This document shows positions 14,884 to 15,252 of a stretch of 15,252 nt of DNA, piece by piece. The notes below the pieces were generated by a model. It saw only the letters and a program-made list of their open reading frames with translations. It did no database searches and was not told the origin of the DNA. The position numbers and the translations under genes are program-made. The first letter of the stretch is position 1. Each line of letters begins with the position of its first letter. This DNA comes from Gemmatimonadota bacterium (lineage in GTDB: Bacteria; GCA-2686955), in contig NYZA01000009.1 of assembly GCA_002686955.1 (NCBI GenBank), forward strand, positions 1 through 15,252, read 5' to 3'.

Positions 14884-15252
14884 CGATCTGAATCGAGGCC
14901 GATCGGCTCCGGCGCCGAAGCCGAGCGACTCGATTCGCATGATCAGCTTCGCCAGACTGAAAGGCTTGCGGAGGACCGCCACGGGATGCTCGCCGCTTTC
15001 GAAGGGGCTCAGCTCCGGCGTCGCGAAAGCGGTGACGACCACGATTGGGAAGCAGGAATCCCGCTGCCGCACCTCTTTCACTAGCGAGATGCCGTCCATC
15101 CTCGGCATCTTCACATCGGTGATCAGGAGATCGGGCTTGCGCGCGGTCCACAGTGTCGCCTCCCACGCTATTCCGCCCCACCTTTCCCGCACTGATCCGT
15201 CGTGATTCTCGGCAGAACGGGTAGAGCCCCCGGATTCGACCGTCATCGGATC
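14875..15252 (-). CDS. Response regulator receiver-domain protein (partial, N-terminal half abnormal)
   Basis: The frame is open to the right edge; an ATG at 15246 is available but the true start may lie outside. The C-terminal two-thirds is a normal receiver: phospho-acceptor Asp in LLITDVKMPRMDG, Thr in VVVTAFA, Lys-Pro in LRKPF, then a short tail (GFGAGADRPRFRSLG). It has no output domain. The first 40 codons are unlike a receiver: no IVDDD strand is present and the helix expected next reads MTVESGGSTRSAENHDG. Another frame over the same DNA reads SDDGRIRGLYPF at the edge, which resembles the missing acidic start. A frameshift is therefore possible. The stop overlaps the aldolase end by 9 nt. 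Confidence 0.7.
   Translation of the reverse strand, partial: DPMTVESGGSTRSAENHDGSVRERWGGIAWEATLWTARKPDLLITDVKMPRMDGISLVKEVRQRDSCFPIVVVTAFATPELSPFESGEHPVAVLRKPFSLAKLIMRIESLGFGAGADRPRFRSLG

Overview
The window is GC-rich bacterial chromosomal DNA with a Gram-negative, environmental character. It carries a B12-dependent class II ribonucleotide reductase, possible futalosine-type quinone salvage, a short-type alpha-glucan phosphorylase, a GT-C-like membrane protein, and frequent TTG/GTG starts with Shine-Dalgarno (SD) sites. A lineage cannot be fixed from sequence alone. An uncultured phylum-level lineage would fit, but that is inference. There are no tRNA or rRNA genes, insertion sequences or CRISPR arrays. 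Most genes belong to known families. I did not find an obvious new multi-gene system.

Layout. Positions 1-816 (minus) hold the start of an exported acidic, tryptophan-rich protein of unknown function that runs off the left edge. 817-1081 is a non-coding gap with a GC hairpin. 1082-1252 (minus) is a probable 56-codon gene fused by a TTGA overlap to an exported peptidoglycan-binding-domain protein (1249-2070, minus). That gene in turn overlaps the end of nrdJ (2034-5537, minus). nrdJ has a consensus-like promoter carrying two NrdR-box-like sites exactly 32 bp apart. Divergently, 5937-6848 (plus) encodes an endonuclease/exonuclease/phosphatase-family enzyme. Its end overlaps a convergent multi-pass membrane glycosyltransferase-like gene (6815-8323, minus).

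A 116-bp divergent region with a perfect 9-bp inverted repeat separates that gene from a stand-alone response-regulator receiver (8440-8868, plus). The receiver is followed by glgP (8983-11163, plus). glgP overlaps a convergent three-gene minus-strand operon read crotonase (12614-13414), futalosine-hydrolase-like (12000-12614), Fpg/Nei glycosylase (11126-12007), with stop/start overlaps at both junctions. The operon's -10 (TATAAT on minus) overlaps a plus-strand TATACT that could serve cysC (APS kinase, 13563-14177). cysC is followed by a class II aldolase with a C-terminal cysteine cluster (14188-14883, plus). The right edge carries a truncated receiver protein (14875-15252, minus) whose N-terminal half looks abnormal.

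Two themes stand out. All three convergent gene pairs overlap at their 3' ends, so no intrinsic terminators fit between them. Most intergenic leaders contain compact inverted repeats. The most testable regulatory prediction is NrdR control of nrdJ.
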